Positions 48,046 through 58,157 of a stretch of DNA of 64,000 bases are shown here, piece by piece. The stretch spans positions 1,116,001 to 1,180,000 of the forward strand of contig NZ_CP034438.1 in NCBI RefSeq assembly GCF_003952265.1, given 5' to 3'. The notes beneath the pieces are model-generated. The model did not search any database and was not told the DNA's origin. It was given only the letters and a program-made list of their open reading frames with translations. Numbering within the stretch: position 1 is the stretch's first letter; every line of letters begins with the position of its first letter. The position numbers and the translations under genes were made by a program. This stretch comes from Flaviflexus salsibiostraticola. GTDB taxonomy: Bacteria; Actinomycetota; Actinomycetes; Actinomycetales; Actinomycetaceae.

Positions 48046-50277
48046 CTACACCCGTAGGGCCTCACGCTCGGCGTCCTCCAGGGGCGCGGTGCGCGCCGGG
48101 CTGAGATCGACCGACCGCAGCTGCTGGGCGTTGAGGGCGACGATGACAGTCGAGAGCGACATGAGGATCGCACCTACGCTCATTGGCATGATGAAGCCCC
48201 ACGGTGCGAGGACTCCGGCGGCGAGCGGGACAGCCGCGAGGTTGTACCCGGCCGCCCACCACAGGTTCTGCTTCATCTTCCGATACGACGCGGTCGAGAG
48301 CTCGACGACGGACAGGACGGAGCGGGGGTCGTCGGAGGCGAGAATGACGCCAGCCGAGGCGATCGCGACATCCGTGCCTGCGCCGATGGCGATCCCGACA
48401 TCCGCCTGGGCGAGCGCCGGGGCATCGTTGACGCCATCACCCACCATGGCGACCTGGCGGCCCTCCCCCTGGAGGCGCTTCACGTGCCCCGCCTTGTCCT
48501 CGGGACGCACGCCGGCGAAGTAACCGTCGATGCCTATCTCCTCCGCCACCGAGGCGGCCACCGCCTCGGCATCACCGGTGATCATGATGACGTCGATGCC
48601 GCGCCGGTGGAGCGCCGTCACCGCAGCCGTCGACTCGGGCCGGATCTCGTCGGCGACCCGCAGCGCACCCGCAACCCGGCCATCGACAATGACGTGAAGG
48701 ACCGTGGCGCCGCTGCGGCTCCACTCCTCGGCGATCGGCGCCGCCCCCTCCTGCTCGAGCATGAACGGGCCTCCCACGAGCACCGTGCGAGATCCTGAGT
48801 CAGTCTGAACGTCCGCACGCACACCGACCGCAGGCGATGACGAGAAGTTGTCCGATGCCGGGATCGTCAGGTTTCTGCCCTCGGCTTCGGACACAATCGC
48901 TCGCGCGAGCGGGTGCTCCGAAGAGGACTCGGCGGCCGCCGCGAGCGCCAGCACCTCATCATCGGCGAACCCGTCGACGGAGCGGATGCCATCGACCGTC
49001 GGTGAGCCCTTCGTCAGGGTCCCGGTCTTATCGAAGATGACAGTGTCGACGGTCCTCATCGATTCGAGCGCGAGCCGGTCGGCGATGAGGACGCCGCCCC
49101 GCGCCGCCTTCTCCGTCGCGATCGAGACAACGAGCGGGATCGCGAGACCGAGTGCGTGGGGGCAGGCGATGACGAGGACGGTGATCGTACGCGCGACCGC
49201 GTCCTGTGGATCGCCGATGATGAGCCAGACTGCGATGGTGAGGGCGGCCGCCGCGAGCGCGTACCAGAAGAGCAGAGCCGCCGCCCGGTCCGCGAGCCGC
49301 TGGGCCCGAGTCGATGATGACTGAGCATCGGCGACGAGGCGCTGGATACCCGCGAGCGCGGTGTCATCCCCGACGGCGGAGATCTCGATACGGATACCGG
49401 AGTCTGTCGCGACGGTGCCGGCCACGACCTGCTCGCCCACGGTCCGCGGCACCGCCGCGGATTCGCCGGTGATCATCGATTCGTCCATCGAGGCCGCCCC
49501 ATCGATGATCGTCCCGTCCGCGGGCACGCGCCCACCCGGGCGGACGATGACGACATCGCCGACCTCAAGGTCCGCCGGCGAGACCGTCGTGATCTCGTCG
49601 CCGACGACCTTCTCGGCCTCATCGGGCAGGAGGGCCGCCAGCGAGTCGAGTGCCGATGACGTCTGGGCAAGAGACTTCATCTCGAGCCAATGGCCGAGCA
49701 GCATGATGACGATGAGGAGCGCCATCTCCCACCAGAACTCGAGGTCGTGATGGAGCAGGCCAAGCGTGGCCGCGGCCGAGGCGAGGAAGGCGACTGTGAT
49801 CGCCAGCCCGACGAGCAGCATCATGCCTGGATGGCGCGCACGGATCTCGTCGATCGCGCCGACGAGGAAGGGCCTGCCGCCCCACACATACATGACAGTG
49901 CCGAGAACGGGGGCGATCCACGTCAGCCCCTCGGGCACCTCGTAGCCGACGAGGGACGCGAACATCGGTGACGCGAGGACGACGGGGACACCGAGGGCGA
50001 GCATGATCCAGAACAGGCGCCGGTACTGATCCGCGTGAGAGCTGTGGTCATGGCCGCCATGCCCACTGTGGTCCTCGTGTTCCTCGTGGCCGTCGTGGCC
50101 GTCGTGGTCCTCGTGGTCCTCGTGTTCCTCGTGGCCGTCGTGGCCCTCGTGATCGCCACCAGATGCGGCAGGGCCGTGCGATCCGCCGTGGGCGTCGGGG
50201 TGAGTGTCTCCGTGGCCGTGCTCAGCGTCGTGGGCGACCTCGGTCGGCTCCTCGGGCTCATGCTGGTGTCGGTTCAT
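48046..50277 (-). CDS. copB: Copper-type P1B ATPase with His-rich N-terminus (CopB class)
   Basis: 743-residue heavy-metal ATPase. The first ~85 residues contain about 22 His in GH, EH and DH repeats, a metal-binding tail of the CopB (P1B-3) class. The membrane motif is CPH (VIACPHALGLAIP) rather than CPC, which again marks CopB-type Cu+/Cu2+ or Ag export. Catalytic motifs are DKTGTLT (phospho-Asp), TGES (actuator), the HP motif in SSEHPLARAI and VGDGVNDAPAL. Eight helices are predicted by eye. The ATG at 50277 has AGGAGG upstream. No CsoR or CopZ gene is adjacent, so its regulation is not visible. Confidence 0.93.
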   Translation of the reverse strand: MNRHQHEPEEPTEVAHDAEHGHGDTHPDAHGGSHGPAASGGDHEGHDGHEEHEDHEDHDGHDGHEEHEDHSGHGGHDHSSHADQYRRLFWIMLALGVPVVLASPMFASLVGYEVPEGLTWIAPVLGTVMYVWGGRPFLVGAIDEIRARHPGMMLLVGLAITVAFLASAAATLGLLHHDLEFWWEMALLIVIMLLGHWLEMKSLAQTSSALDSLAALLPDEAEKVVGDEITTVSPADLEVGDVVIVRPGGRVPADGTIIDGAASMDESMITGESAAVPRTVGEQVVAGTVATDSGIRIEISAVGDDTALAGIQRLVADAQSSSTRAQRLADRAAALLFWYALAAAALTIAVWLIIGDPQDAVARTITVLVIACPHALGLAIPLVVSIATEKAARGGVLIADRLALESMRTVDTVIFDKTGTLTKGSPTVDGIRSVDGFADDEVLALAAAAESSSEHPLARAIVSEAEGRNLTIPASDNFSSSPAVGVRADVQTDSGSRTVLVGGPFMLEQEGAAPIAEEWSRSGATVLHVIVDGRVAGALRVADEIRPESTAAVTALHRRGIDVIMITGDAEAVAASVAEEIGIDGYFAGVRPEDKAGHVKRLQGEGRQVAMVGDGVNDAPALAQADVGIAIGAGTDVAIASAGVILASDDPRSVLSVVELSTASYRKMKQNLWWAAGYNLAAVPLAAGVLAPWGFIMPMSVGAILMSLSTVIVALNAQQLRSVDLSPARTAPLEDAEREALRV

Positions 50278-50543
50278 TGCGGTCAACCTCCTGGCCCCAC
50301 CATGCACCGGACCCGCCGCAGGCGCAAGAGATGATGGCACGGGAGCCACGAGTTCCCCTGACCGCGGAAAGGCTGCAGCCGTGGGCGGGCCAAAGTCCGT
50401 CGCCGTCTTTTATGCTTCTGCGTGTGCGTCGCGATGAGGGAAGGACGTGAGTGCCGCCGGGTGGCATCCGCCATCGACAGGTCGGCAGTAACCACGGCGC
50501 TGAAAGATCGGAGGGCGAGATCCCCGAGGCTCTGAAGAAAACA

Positions 50544-50570
50544 AAGATCCCGGCCAGAGGCCGGGATCTT
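50544..50570 (-). terminator. Terminator after tRNA-Lys
   Basis: 12-bp perfect stem AAGATCCCGGCC/GGCCGGGATCTT with loop TCT (minus strand), followed by a T-rich tract. It starts 6 nt after the tRNA. Confidence 0.85.
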
Positions 50571-50576
50571 CATCTG

Positions 50577-50648
<72 letters not shown>

Positions 50649-50660
50649 GCGCAAGAAATA

Positions 50661-50689
50661 ACGATACGCGGTCTTCTTTCGACAGACAA
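50661..50689 (-). promoter_or_regulatory. Promoter of tRNA-Lys
   Basis: Minus strand TTGTCT, 17-nt spacer, TATCGT. The -10 box ends 12 nt before the tRNA, so the leader is very short. Confidence 0.65.
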
Positions 50690-50774
50690 ACCAAGACCCC
50701 TTCTTTGGGCTGTGAACTCCTGCACAGCGACCTTTGCCGCCCGGCGATCGGCGGCTTTGTGGCAGTCTGGAGAG

Positions 50775-53441
50775 GTGACTTCCTCCCCTCTGAATGATGC
50801 CCTCGATATCCTCGCCGATCGTTTCGGGGAGGAGCCGCCCGCTGACGATGTCTACGACGCGTTCCACGCCTGGGTCGAGTCGACGGGCAAGGGGCTCTAT
50901 CCGCACCAGGATGAGGCGCTGCTCGCCGCGCTGGACGGCGACCATCTCATCGTCTCGACCCCGACCGGCTCCGGCAAGTCGATGATTGCGATGGCGGCGC
51001 TGTTCGTCGCCCTCTCGCAGGGCCGCAGCGGCTACTACACGGCTCCCCTCAAGGCACTCGTCTCGGAGAAGTTCTTCGACCTCATCGGACTCTTCGGTGC
51101 CGCGAACGTCGGCATGGTGACGGGTGATTCGACGATCAATGCGGATGCGCCGATCATCTGCTGCACGGCCGAGATCCTCGCCAACGTCGCCCTCCGCGAG
51201 GGCCGGGATGCAGATGCGGGGGTTGTCATCTCCGATGAGTTCCACTTCTTCTCCGAGCCGGATCGCGGCTGGGCCTGGCAGGTGCCCCTGCTCGAGCTCA
51301 CCGACTCCCAGCACATCCTCCTCTCCGCCACCCTCGGCGACACCTCGGCCTTCGTCACCGACCTCGAGCGGCGTACGGACCGGCGCGTGTCGATCATCGA
51401 CAACGCCGAGCGCCCCGTCCCGCTCAGCTACACGTATTCACTCGAGTCCGTCTCCGAGACGGTCAAGGAGCTCGTGTCGACCCACCGCTCCCCCGTCTAC
51501 ATCGTCCACTTCTCCCAGGCGGCCGCCGTGTCCGCCGCGACGGAGCTCCAGTCGGTCGCCCTGTCCTCGAAGGAGCAGAAGGCGGCGATCGCAGACGCGA
51601 TCGGCGACTTCCGGTTCGGGCCGGGCTTCGGCGCGGTGCTGTCCCGCCTCTTGAGGGCCGGCATCGGAGTCCACCACGCCGGCATGCTCCCCCGCTACCG
51701 CAGGCTCGTCGAGAGACTCGCCCAGCAGGGCCTCCTGCGCGTCATCTGCGGCACCGACACCCTCGGCGTCGGCATCAACGTTCCGATCCGCACCGTCCTG
51801 CTCACGTCGCTCGCGAAGTTCGACGGGGAGAAGCAGCGGCAGCTGTCGGCGCGAGAGTTCCATCAGATCGCAGGCCGTGCGGGGCGCGCCGGCTTCGACA
51901 CGACCGGCGAGGTCGTCGTCCAGGCCCCCGAGCACGAGATCGAGAATGCCAAGGCCGAGGCCAAGGCGGCCGAGAGGAAGAAGAAGGCGCAGAAGAAGAA
52001 GCCGCCCGAGGGCCAGGTCAATTGGACCCGCTCGACGTTCGAGCGCCTCATCGCCGCCCAGCCCGAGACCCTCGAGTCGCGGATGAGGATCTCCCACGCG
52101 ATGATGCTGCAGATCCTTGCACGGCCGGGTGACCCGGTCATGAACGTCTACCGTCTGCTCACAGACAACTACGAGCCGAAGCGGGCCTCGAATCCCCTCC
52201 TGCGCACCGCGGTCGAGATCTACGTGTCCCTGCGCGCAGCCGGGGTCATCATTCACCGGGATCGGGACTGGCGGGATGCGCACCCGGGGAAACCCGCCAT
52301 CGAGCTCGCCCGTGAGGTGCCCGACGACTTCGCGCTCAACGCACCCCTCTCACCCTTCGCGCTCGCGTCGCTCGACCTGCTCGACATGGAGTCGCCGGAC
52401 TACGCGCTCGATGTCGTGTCCGTCATCGAGGCCGTCCAAGAGGATCCTCGCCCGATCCTCATGGCGCAGCGGAAGGAGGAGCGGGGCATCGCCATCGGCG
52501 CGATGAAGGCCGAGGGCATGGACTACAACGAGCGGATGGCGCGCGTGGATGAGATCACGTGGCCGACCCCGCTCGCCGAGCTCCTCAACCCGGCCCTCGA
52601 GATCTACCGGCAGACCAATCCGTGGATCGCCGAGTACGAGCTGTCGCCCAAGTCCGTCGTCCGCCACATGGTCGAGCACTCGATGACGTTCTCCGACCTC
52701 ATCTCTCGCTACGATGCCGCCCGCAGCGAGGGCGTCGTCCTCCGCTACCTCACCGACACGTACAAGGCACTGCGGCAGATCGTGCCGGCCGATGCTCTGA
52801 CGGACGAGCTGAGCGACATCATCACGTGGCTCGGCGAGCTCGTCCGCTCGGTCGACTCCTCCCTCATCGCCGAATGGGAGGCCCTCGCCGATGGCGTCAT
52901 CGACGATGACGAGATCATGGAGCACACGCGGATCCCGCAGGGCGGGGTGGAGCGGGCCTTCGGCGCACGCGAGGACGGGACCGTCCCCATCACCGCTAAT
53001 CTCCACGCGTTCCGCACGCGGGTGAAGAACTGGCTGTGGCGCTTCGTCGAGGCCGCCGCCGACGAGAACGTCGAGCGGCTCGCCGCCATGTCCACACCCT
53101 CGTTCCTCGAGCAGCCGCAGCGCCTCGACGCCGACCGCTGGAATGACTTCCTCGACGGCTACTTCGAGGACCACGAGTGGCTCGGCGCGGACACGAATTC
53201 CCGGTCGGCCTCGTTCGTCACCTTCAACGAGGCCCCGCAGGCGGCCGACTTCGTCGCCGTCGGGCTGTCGGACGACGCGGCGCAGGACGCCGCCTCGAAG
53301 AATTATTGGCTCGTCCACCAGATCATCGACGACGGCGAGGAATCCCGCGACACCGAGTTCGTCGCCGTCATCGACGTCCGGCAGAGCGGGGCCACAGATG
53401 AGCTGGTCGCCCAGCTGTTTAGGATAGGAGACGTTGTCTAG
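50775..53441 (+). CDS. DEXD/H-box superfamily II helicase (Ski2/HelY-like)
   Basis: 888-residue helicase. Motif I is STPTGSGKSM, motif Ia APLKALVSEK, motif II DEFHFFSEPDRGW (DEFH rather than DEVH), motif III LLSATLGD, motif V DTLGVGINVP and motif VI HQIAGRAGRAGFD. The order and the C-terminal ~450 residues of helical DUF3516-like extension fit the actinobacterial Ski2-like group, annotated as probable RNA helicases. A charged linker rich in Lys and Glu (AEAKAAERKKKAQKKK) interrupts the second RecA domain region. The GTG at 50775 follows GGAGAG directly; the usual spacing is lacking. It is followed 10 nt later by the YggS gene. Confidence 0.9.
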   Translation: MTSSPLNDALDILADRFGEEPPADDVYDAFHAWVESTGKGLYPHQDEALLAALDGDHLIVSTPTGSGKSMIAMAALFVALSQGRSGYYTAPLKALVSEKFFDLIGLFGAANVGMVTGDSTINADAPIICCTAEILANVALREGRDADAGVVISDEFHFFSEPDRGWAWQVPLLELTDSQHILLSATLGDTSAFVTDLERRTDRRVSIIDNAERPVPLSYTYSLESVSETVKELVSTHRSPVYIVHFSQAAAVSAATELQSVALSSKEQKAAIADAIGDFRFGPGFGAVLSRLLRAGIGVHHAGMLPRYRRLVERLAQQGLLRVICGTDTLGVGINVPIRTVLLTSLAKFDGEKQRQLSAREFHQIAGRAGRAGFDTTGEVVVQAPEHEIENAKAEAKAAERKKKAQKKKPPEGQVNWTRSTFERLIAAQPETLESRMRISHAMMLQILARPGDPVMNVYRLLTDNYEPKRASNPLLRTAVEIYVSLRAAGVIIHRDRDWRDAHPGKPAIELAREVPDDFALNAPLSPFALASLDLLDMESPDYALDVVSVIEAVQEDPRPILMAQRKEERGIAIGAMKAEGMDYNERMARVDEITWPTPLAELLNPALEIYRQTNPWIAEYELSPKSVVRHMVEHSMTFSDLISRYDAARSEGVVLRYLTDTYKALRQIVPADALTDELSDIITWLGELVRSVDSSLIAEWEALADGVIDDDEIMEHTRIPQGGVERAFGAREDGTVPITANLHAFRTRVKNWLWRFVEAAADENVERLAAMSTPSFLEQPQRLDADRWNDFLDGYFEDHEWLGADTNSRSASFVTFNEAPQAADFVAVGLSDDAAQDAASKNYWLVHQIIDDGEESRDTEFVAVIDVRQSGATDELVAQLFRIGDVV

Positions 53442-53451
53442 AAGGAGTGTC

Positions 53452-54123
53452 ATGATCGGTGAGCTTTTCCAGCGGCTGAAGGCCGAGGTCGACGAGGCGT
53501 CAGGAGGACGCACGAGAATCCTCCTCGCCGCCAAGCATCAATCCCCGGAGGCCGTCCTCGAGGCCCTCACTGCCGGCGCAACCCTCATCGGGCACAACAT
53601 CATCCAGCAGCTCACCGCATCGGAGGAGGCGCTGAGGGAGATGGGCGCACCCGAGCACGAGACCCATGTCATCGGCCACGTCCAGTCGAACAAGGCTCGG
53701 CCCGCCCTCATCGACGCCGGCACCATCGAGACCGTCGACTCACTGAAGACAGCGCGCCGCCTCAACACTGTCGCAGGGGACCTGGGCCTTACCCGCATCA
53801 TCTACCTCCAGATCAACTCCTCCAATGCTCCGTCGCAGTTCGGCGTCGCACCCGAGGACACCCTCGAACTCGCGGAGCAGATCTTCGCCCTCCCCCACCT
53901 CACTCTCACCGGGCTCATGTCCATCGGCGCCAACACACCGGACGAGCAGGCCGTCCGTGAGTCCTTCGCGACGACGAGGAAGCTCGCGGAGCAGCTCCGC
54001 GCCGAGGGGCATGTGGGATGCCGGGAGCTGTCGATGGGGATGAGCGGCGACTGGCGCATCGCCATCGACGAGGGTTCCACGATCATCCGCGTCGGCCGTC
54101 AGGTGTTCGGCGAGCGCGACTGA
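53452..54123 (+). CDS. YggS-family PLP homeostasis protein
   Basis: 223-residue alanine-racemase-fold protein of the YggS/PROSC family, which binds PLP and buffers free pyridoxal phosphate. The PLP lysine lies in ILLAAKHQSPEAV. HVIGHVQSNKAR is the family's second motif, and SMGMSGDWRIAIDEGSTIIRVG binds the phosphate near the C-terminus. The ATG at 53452 has AAGGAG at 5 nt, inside the tail of the region after the helicase. The start one codon set earlier (TTG at 53434) would overlap the helicase stop and is less likely. Confidence 0.92.
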   Translation: MIGELFQRLKAEVDEASGGRTRILLAAKHQSPEAVLEALTAGATLIGHNIIQQLTASEEALREMGAPEHETHVIGHVQSNKARPALIDAGTIETVDSLKTARRLNTVAGDLGLTRIIYLQINSSNAPSQFGVAPEDTLELAEQIFALPHLTLTGLMSIGANTPDEQAVRESFATTRKLAEQLRAEGHVGCRELSMGMSGDWRIAIDEGSTIIRVGRQVFGERD

Positions 54124-54215
54124 GGAAGCACTGTCCGGGTGGCAGGGCCGCGCTGATGGTCGGCGCCATCGTCGAAAGCGATTCCTGTGCCGTCTGACGA
54201 GCCGATAGACAGAGC

Positions 54216-54252
54216 GATGTGGCCAGGTCCCGTGCCGGGACCTGGCCACATC
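54216..54252. terminator. Convergent terminator, yggS / cimA
   Basis: 17-bp perfect stem (54216-54232 with 54236-54252) with loop TGC, between the stops of two convergent genes. Confidence 0.85.
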
Positions 54253-54282
54253 ACATCAACCCAAAGGGGTGAGGACCTGCCC

Positions 54283-55881
54283 TCACCTGACGGGGACGCC
54301 AGCCTTGAAGAGGCCGTAGATGTACCCGTCGGTCAGGGCCTCCCACGAGGCCTCGATGATGTCGCGGCCGAGGCCCACGGTCGCCCAGATGCCGGCCGGT
54401 GAGGACATCGAGATGATGACGCGGGTCGTCGCGCGGGTGGCCGCCGAGGGGTCGAGGATGCGGACCTTGAAGTCGATGAGCTCGCAGTCTTCGAGCTCCG
54501 GATAGACCGAGCACAGTCCGCCGCGCAGCGCCTGATCGAGGGCGTCAACCGGGCCGACACCCTCGCCGACGGTAACCGAGCGACCGGCCCCGGTCGAGAG
54601 CTTGACGACGGCCTCAGCCCCGTGCGATCCCTCTGAGCTGCCCGACAGGTGAGTCGTCCACGACTCGATGTCGAAGTAGGACAGCCGCTCGCCGAAGGCG
54701 ACCTCGCGGATGAGGAGCTCGACCGACGCATCCGTCGCGTCATACGTGTACCCGAGCGCCTCGGCCTCCTTGATCCGCCTCGTCACCTCGGAGAGGACGT
54801 CGGGGCGGTCGGACAGGTCGAGGCCCAGCTCGCGAGCCTTGAGCTCGATCGAGGCCCGCCCCGCCATGTCGGACACGATCATCCGCATATCGTTGCCGAC
54901 TCGGGCCGGGTCGATGTGCTGGTAGAGGTCGGCGTCGACCCGGATCGCGGAGGCGTGGAGGCCCGCCTTGTGGGCGAAGGCTGAGACCCCGGTGTACGGC
55001 TGGCGCCGGTACGGGGCGATGTTGACGATCTCCGCAACTGCGTGCGACACGCGGGACAGGTCCGCCAGCTGATCGTCGGTCACGACCTTGCGGCCCATCT
55101 TCAGATGAAGGTTGGCGATCGCGGTGAGGATGTTGGCGTTGCCGGTCCGCTCGCCGTAGCCGTTGACCGTGCCCTGGATGTGGGCGGCGCCGGCCGTGAC
55201 CGCCGCGAGGGTGTTCGCCACCGCCATCTCCCCATCGTTGTGGGCGTGGATGCCGATCGTGGCGGTGAGGCCCTCCTCGTCGAGGAGGGCAGACAGCTCA
55301 CCCACCCGGGCGAGGATCCCGTCGGGCAGCGCGCCACCGTTCGTGTCGCAGGCGATGACCGTGCTGGCTCCAGCGCGGACCGCCTCGACTGCGACGGCGA
55401 AGGTGTAGTCCCGGTCGTAGTCGGCCCCATCGAAGAAGTGCTCAAGGTCGACCATGACCTCGCGGCCCTGCTCGACGAGGTAGGCGACCGTGTCGCGGAC
55501 CATGCGGAGGTTCTCCTCCTCAGTCGTGCGCAGGGCCTTCGCCACGTGCCGAGCATCGGACTTCGCGACGAGGGTGATGATCGGGGCCTCGGAGGCGAGC
55601 AGCGCGGCGACCTGCTGGTCGTCCTCGACGTCGACACCGGCCTTGCGGGTGGCGCCGAAGGCGGCGAGGCGTGCCCGCGTCAGCGGCTGCGTCGCCGCGA
55701 TCTCCCGGAAGAACTCGGTGTCGCGCGGAATCGCGCCCGGCCATCCGCCCTCGATGATGTCGGCACCGTAGGCCTCGAGCATGGGCAGGAGGGTGAGCTT
55801 GTCGGCGACCGACAGGTTCATGCCCTCCTGCTGGGCGCCGTCGCGCAGCGTCGTGTCGTAGACGAGGACGTCGCCGCTCAT
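54283..55881 (-). CDS. cimA: (R)-citramalate synthase
   Basis: 532-residue enzyme of the LeuA/CimA family. It condenses pyruvate and acetyl-CoA to citramalate, the threonine-independent route to 2-ketobutyrate and isoleucine. The start MSGDVLVYDTTLRDGAQQEG is the diagnostic N-terminus, with the Mg-binding HAHNDGEMAVAN and GNANILTAIANLHLKMG later, and a C-terminal LeuA dimer/regulatory domain from about residue 400. It is distinguished from LeuA by DGAQQEG (citramalate type) and overall length. It overlaps ilvE in ATGA. The leuB product can process citramalate-derived intermediates, which explains the shared operon. Confidence 0.9.
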   Translation of the reverse strand: MSGDVLVYDTTLRDGAQQEGMNLSVADKLTLLPMLEAYGADIIEGGWPGAIPRDTEFFREIAATQPLTRARLAAFGATRKAGVDVEDDQQVAALLASEAPIITLVAKSDARHVAKALRTTEEENLRMVRDTVAYLVEQGREVMVDLEHFFDGADYDRDYTFAVAVEAVRAGASTVIACDTNGGALPDGILARVGELSALLDEEGLTATIGIHAHNDGEMAVANTLAAVTAGAAHIQGTVNGYGERTGNANILTAIANLHLKMGRKVVTDDQLADLSRVSHAVAEIVNIAPYRRQPYTGVSAFAHKAGLHASAIRVDADLYQHIDPARVGNDMRMIVSDMAGRASIELKARELGLDLSDRPDVLSEVTRRIKEAEALGYTYDATDASVELLIREVAFGERLSYFDIESWTTHLSGSSEGSHGAEAVVKLSTGAGRSVTVGEGVGPVDALDQALRGGLCSVYPELEDCELIDFKVRILDPSAATRATTRVIISMSSPAGIWATVGLGRDIIEASWEALTDGYIYGLFKAGVPVR

Positions 55882-57014
55882 GCCGACACCCGGTAGGTCC
55901 AGCCGTAGGGGTCCGGCTCGTGGCCGAGCTGGATGGCCGTGACCTGGTCGTAGATCGACTTCGTCACGTCCCCGCCCCCGATCGACACGTCGAAGCCCTC
56001 GCCGGCGATGCGGCCGATGGGGGTGACGACCGCGGCCGTGCCGCACGCGAACACCTCGGCCGCGCGCCCGGACTCGATGTCCGCGACGAGGCTCGTCAGG
56101 GGGATCGTCTCCTCGCGGACCGTGACCCCGCGGTCGCGCAGGATCTGGAGGATGACGCCGCGGGTGCCGCCCTCGAGGATGTTGCCGGTCAGCGCCGGAG
56201 TCGACACCGAACCGTCCTCGTAGACGACGAAGACATTCATGCCCCCGAGCTCATCGATGTTCGTGTTCGTCGCCGCGTCGAGGAAGCAGACCTCGTCGAA
56301 GCCCTCACCGTGTGCTTCGAGCTTCGGGACGAGGGAGGAGGCGTAGTTGCCGCCGCACTTCGCGGCGCCCGTGCCGCCGGGGCCCGCGCGATGGTAGTCC
56401 GGGGAGACCCAGATCGAGATCGGCTGGAAGCCGTTGACGAAGTAGGGCCCGGACGGGGAGGCGATGCAGAGGTAGTCGAGCCTGCGGGCCGCACGCACGC
56501 CGAGGAACGGCTCGGTCGCGACGATGAAGGGGCGCAGGTAGAGCGACGATCCGGGGATCGAGGGCACCCACTCCTCATCGGCCCGCACGAGGCCGACGAT
56601 CGAGGCGAGGAAGTCCTCGACGGGCAGTTCGGGGATCGCGAGGCGGCGGGCCGAGGCATTGAGCCGGTGGGCGTTGTAGCCCGGCCTGAACGTCCAGATC
56701 GACCCATCATCATGACGATAGGCCTTGAGGCCCTCGAAGATCTCCTGGCCGTAGTGGAAGACCGCCGCGGCCGGGTCGAGGGTCAGCGGGCCGTAGGGCT
56801 CGATTGTCTTCGACTGCCAGCCGCTTCCCTCCTCGTACACGGCGTGCGCCATGTGATCCGTGAAGTCGACGCCGAAGCTGAGGCTTCCGAAGATCTCCTC
56901 GCGCTGCTCGGGCGAGGCGGGGGCGGGGTTCGGCCTGTGCTCCCACAGCCCCGCCACCTCGTCGGCGGTCGGCAGCGGCAGCGCGGCGGCCTGTTCAAGT
57001 GCAGACAGTGTCAT
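55878..57014 (-). CDS. ilvE: Branched-chain amino acid aminotransferase
   Basis: 378-residue fold-IV PLP aminotransferase that makes Val, Leu and Ile from their keto acids. The PLP Lys is in AAKCGGNYASS (~residue 220), with VFHYGQEIFEGLKAYR, the substrate motif YLRPF and FLDAATNTNIDELGGMNVFVV as family features. Type II BCAT layout matches actinobacterial IlvE. It lies 11 nt after leuB and overlaps cimA. The gene order puts the final step of three pathways between LeuB and CimA. Confidence 0.95.
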   Translation of the reverse strand: MTLSALEQAAALPLPTADEVAGLWEHRPNPAPASPEQREEIFGSLSFGVDFTDHMAHAVYEEGSGWQSKTIEPYGPLTLDPAAAVFHYGQEIFEGLKAYRHDDGSIWTFRPGYNAHRLNASARRLAIPELPVEDFLASIVGLVRADEEWVPSIPGSSLYLRPFIVATEPFLGVRAARRLDYLCIASPSGPYFVNGFQPISIWVSPDYHRAGPGGTGAAKCGGNYASSLVPKLEAHGEGFDEVCFLDAATNTNIDELGGMNVFVVYEDGSVSTPALTGNILEGGTRGVILQILRDRGVTVREETIPLTSLVADIESGRAAEVFACGTAAVVTPIGRIAGEGFDVSIGGGDVTKSIYDQVTAIQLGHEPDPYGWTYRVSA

Positions 57015-57025
57015 GGTCTCTTCTT

Positions 57026-58081
57026 TCAGATCCGCGCCCCGACGGCGTCGCCGACCTCGGCGGTCGAGCGGATGAGCGGCATACCCGCTTCAGCGGCGTC
57101 GGCCCGCTCCTCCATGTCCGCGTCGACGGCAGCGGCGATGCGCTTCGCCTCGTCGGCGAGCCCGAGATGGTCGAGCAGGAGGGCGACAGAGGAGATCGTC
57201 GCGATCGGATCCGCCTTCTGCTGGCCGGCGATGTCGGGGGCGGAGCCGTGTACGGGTTCGAACATCGACGGGTATGCCCCCGTCGGGTTGATGTTGCCCG
57301 AGGCGGCGAGGCCGATGCCGCCGGTGATGGCGCCCGCCTCGTCCGTGAGGATGTCGCCGAACAGGTTGTCGGTGACGATGACGTCGAAGCGCGCCGGGTC
57401 CGTGACGAGGAAGATCGTCGCCGCATCGACATGGAGGTAGTCGGTCGTCACTCCCGGGTACTCGGCCCCGACACGCTCGACGGTCCGCCGCCAGAGATGA
57501 CCGGCGTTGACGAGCACGTTGTGCTTGTGGACGAGGGTGAGGCGGTTATCGCGCTGGGTTGCGAGCTCGAATGCGTAGCGGACGACCCGCTCGACGCCGT
57601 ACGCCGTGTTGATCGACACCTCGGTCGCGATCTCGTGCGGGGTGTCGACGCGCACCGCGCCGCCATTACCAGCGTAGAGACCCTCGGTGCCCTCGCGGAT
57701 CACGACGAAGTCGATGTCACCGGGATCTGCCAGCGGTGTCGGCACGCCCCGGTAGTGCTTCGAGGGACGGAGGTTGATGTAGTGGTCGAGGTCGAACCGC
57801 AGCTTGAGCAGGAGACCGCGCTCGAGGACACCGGACGGCATCGACGGATCGCCGACGGCGCCGAGGAGGATCGCATCGTGGGACTTGATCTGCTCGAGCT
57901 CGGCATCGGGCAGCACCTCGCCCGTGCGGTGCCAGCGGGCGGCGCCGAGGTCGAAGTGGGTTTCGTCGAGCGTGACGTCCGAGTCGCGGAGCGCCGCACG
58001 GAGGACCTTGATCCCTTCAGCGACGACTTCCGGTCCGATTCCGTCACCGGGGATCACTGCAAGCCTGATGGTTCGATTCAT
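57026..58081 (-). CDS. leuB: 3-isopropylmalate dehydrogenase
   Basis: 351-residue beta-decarboxylating dehydrogenase of the leucine pathway; it may also act on the citramalate-derived methylmalate. Motifs: [15 protein letters not shown] at the start, [31 protein letters not shown] [11 protein letters not shown] and [30 protein letters not shown]. The ATG at 58081 gives the standard N-terminus MNRTIRL. A 32-base palindrome separates it from ilvC, so it may be expressed from its own promoter as well as by read-through. It is followed by ilvE at 11 nt. Confidence 0.94.
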   Translation of the reverse strand: MNRTIRLAVIPGDGIGPEVVAEGIKVLRAALRDSDVTLDETHFDLGAARWHRTGEVLPDAELEQIKSHDAILLGAVGDPSMPSGVLERGLLLKLRFDLDHYINLRPSKHYRGVPTPLADPGDIDFVVIREGTEGLYAGNGGAVRVDTPHEIATEVSINTAYGVERVVRYAFELATQRDNRLTLVHKHNVLVNAGHLWRRTVERVGAEYPGVTTDYLHVDAATIFLVTDPARFDVIVTDNLFGDILTDEAGAITGGIGLAASGNINPTGAYPSMFEPVHGSAPDIAGQQKADPIATISSVALLLDHLGLADEAKRIAAAVDADMEERADAAEAGMPLIRSTAEVGDAVGARI

Positions 58082-58157
58082 GTCGTCAATCCTAGCGTTC
58101 TGTCCACATGTTGAAATCGCCGTTCCGGGATTCGGAAGGCGTGTGGTGCGGCATGAG

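Noticed and set aside
50070..50160. Short repeats suggesting a CRISPR or VNTR array
   Set aside because: They encode the Gly/His/Glu-rich tail of CopB in frame and have no spacers. No CRISPR array was seen in the window.
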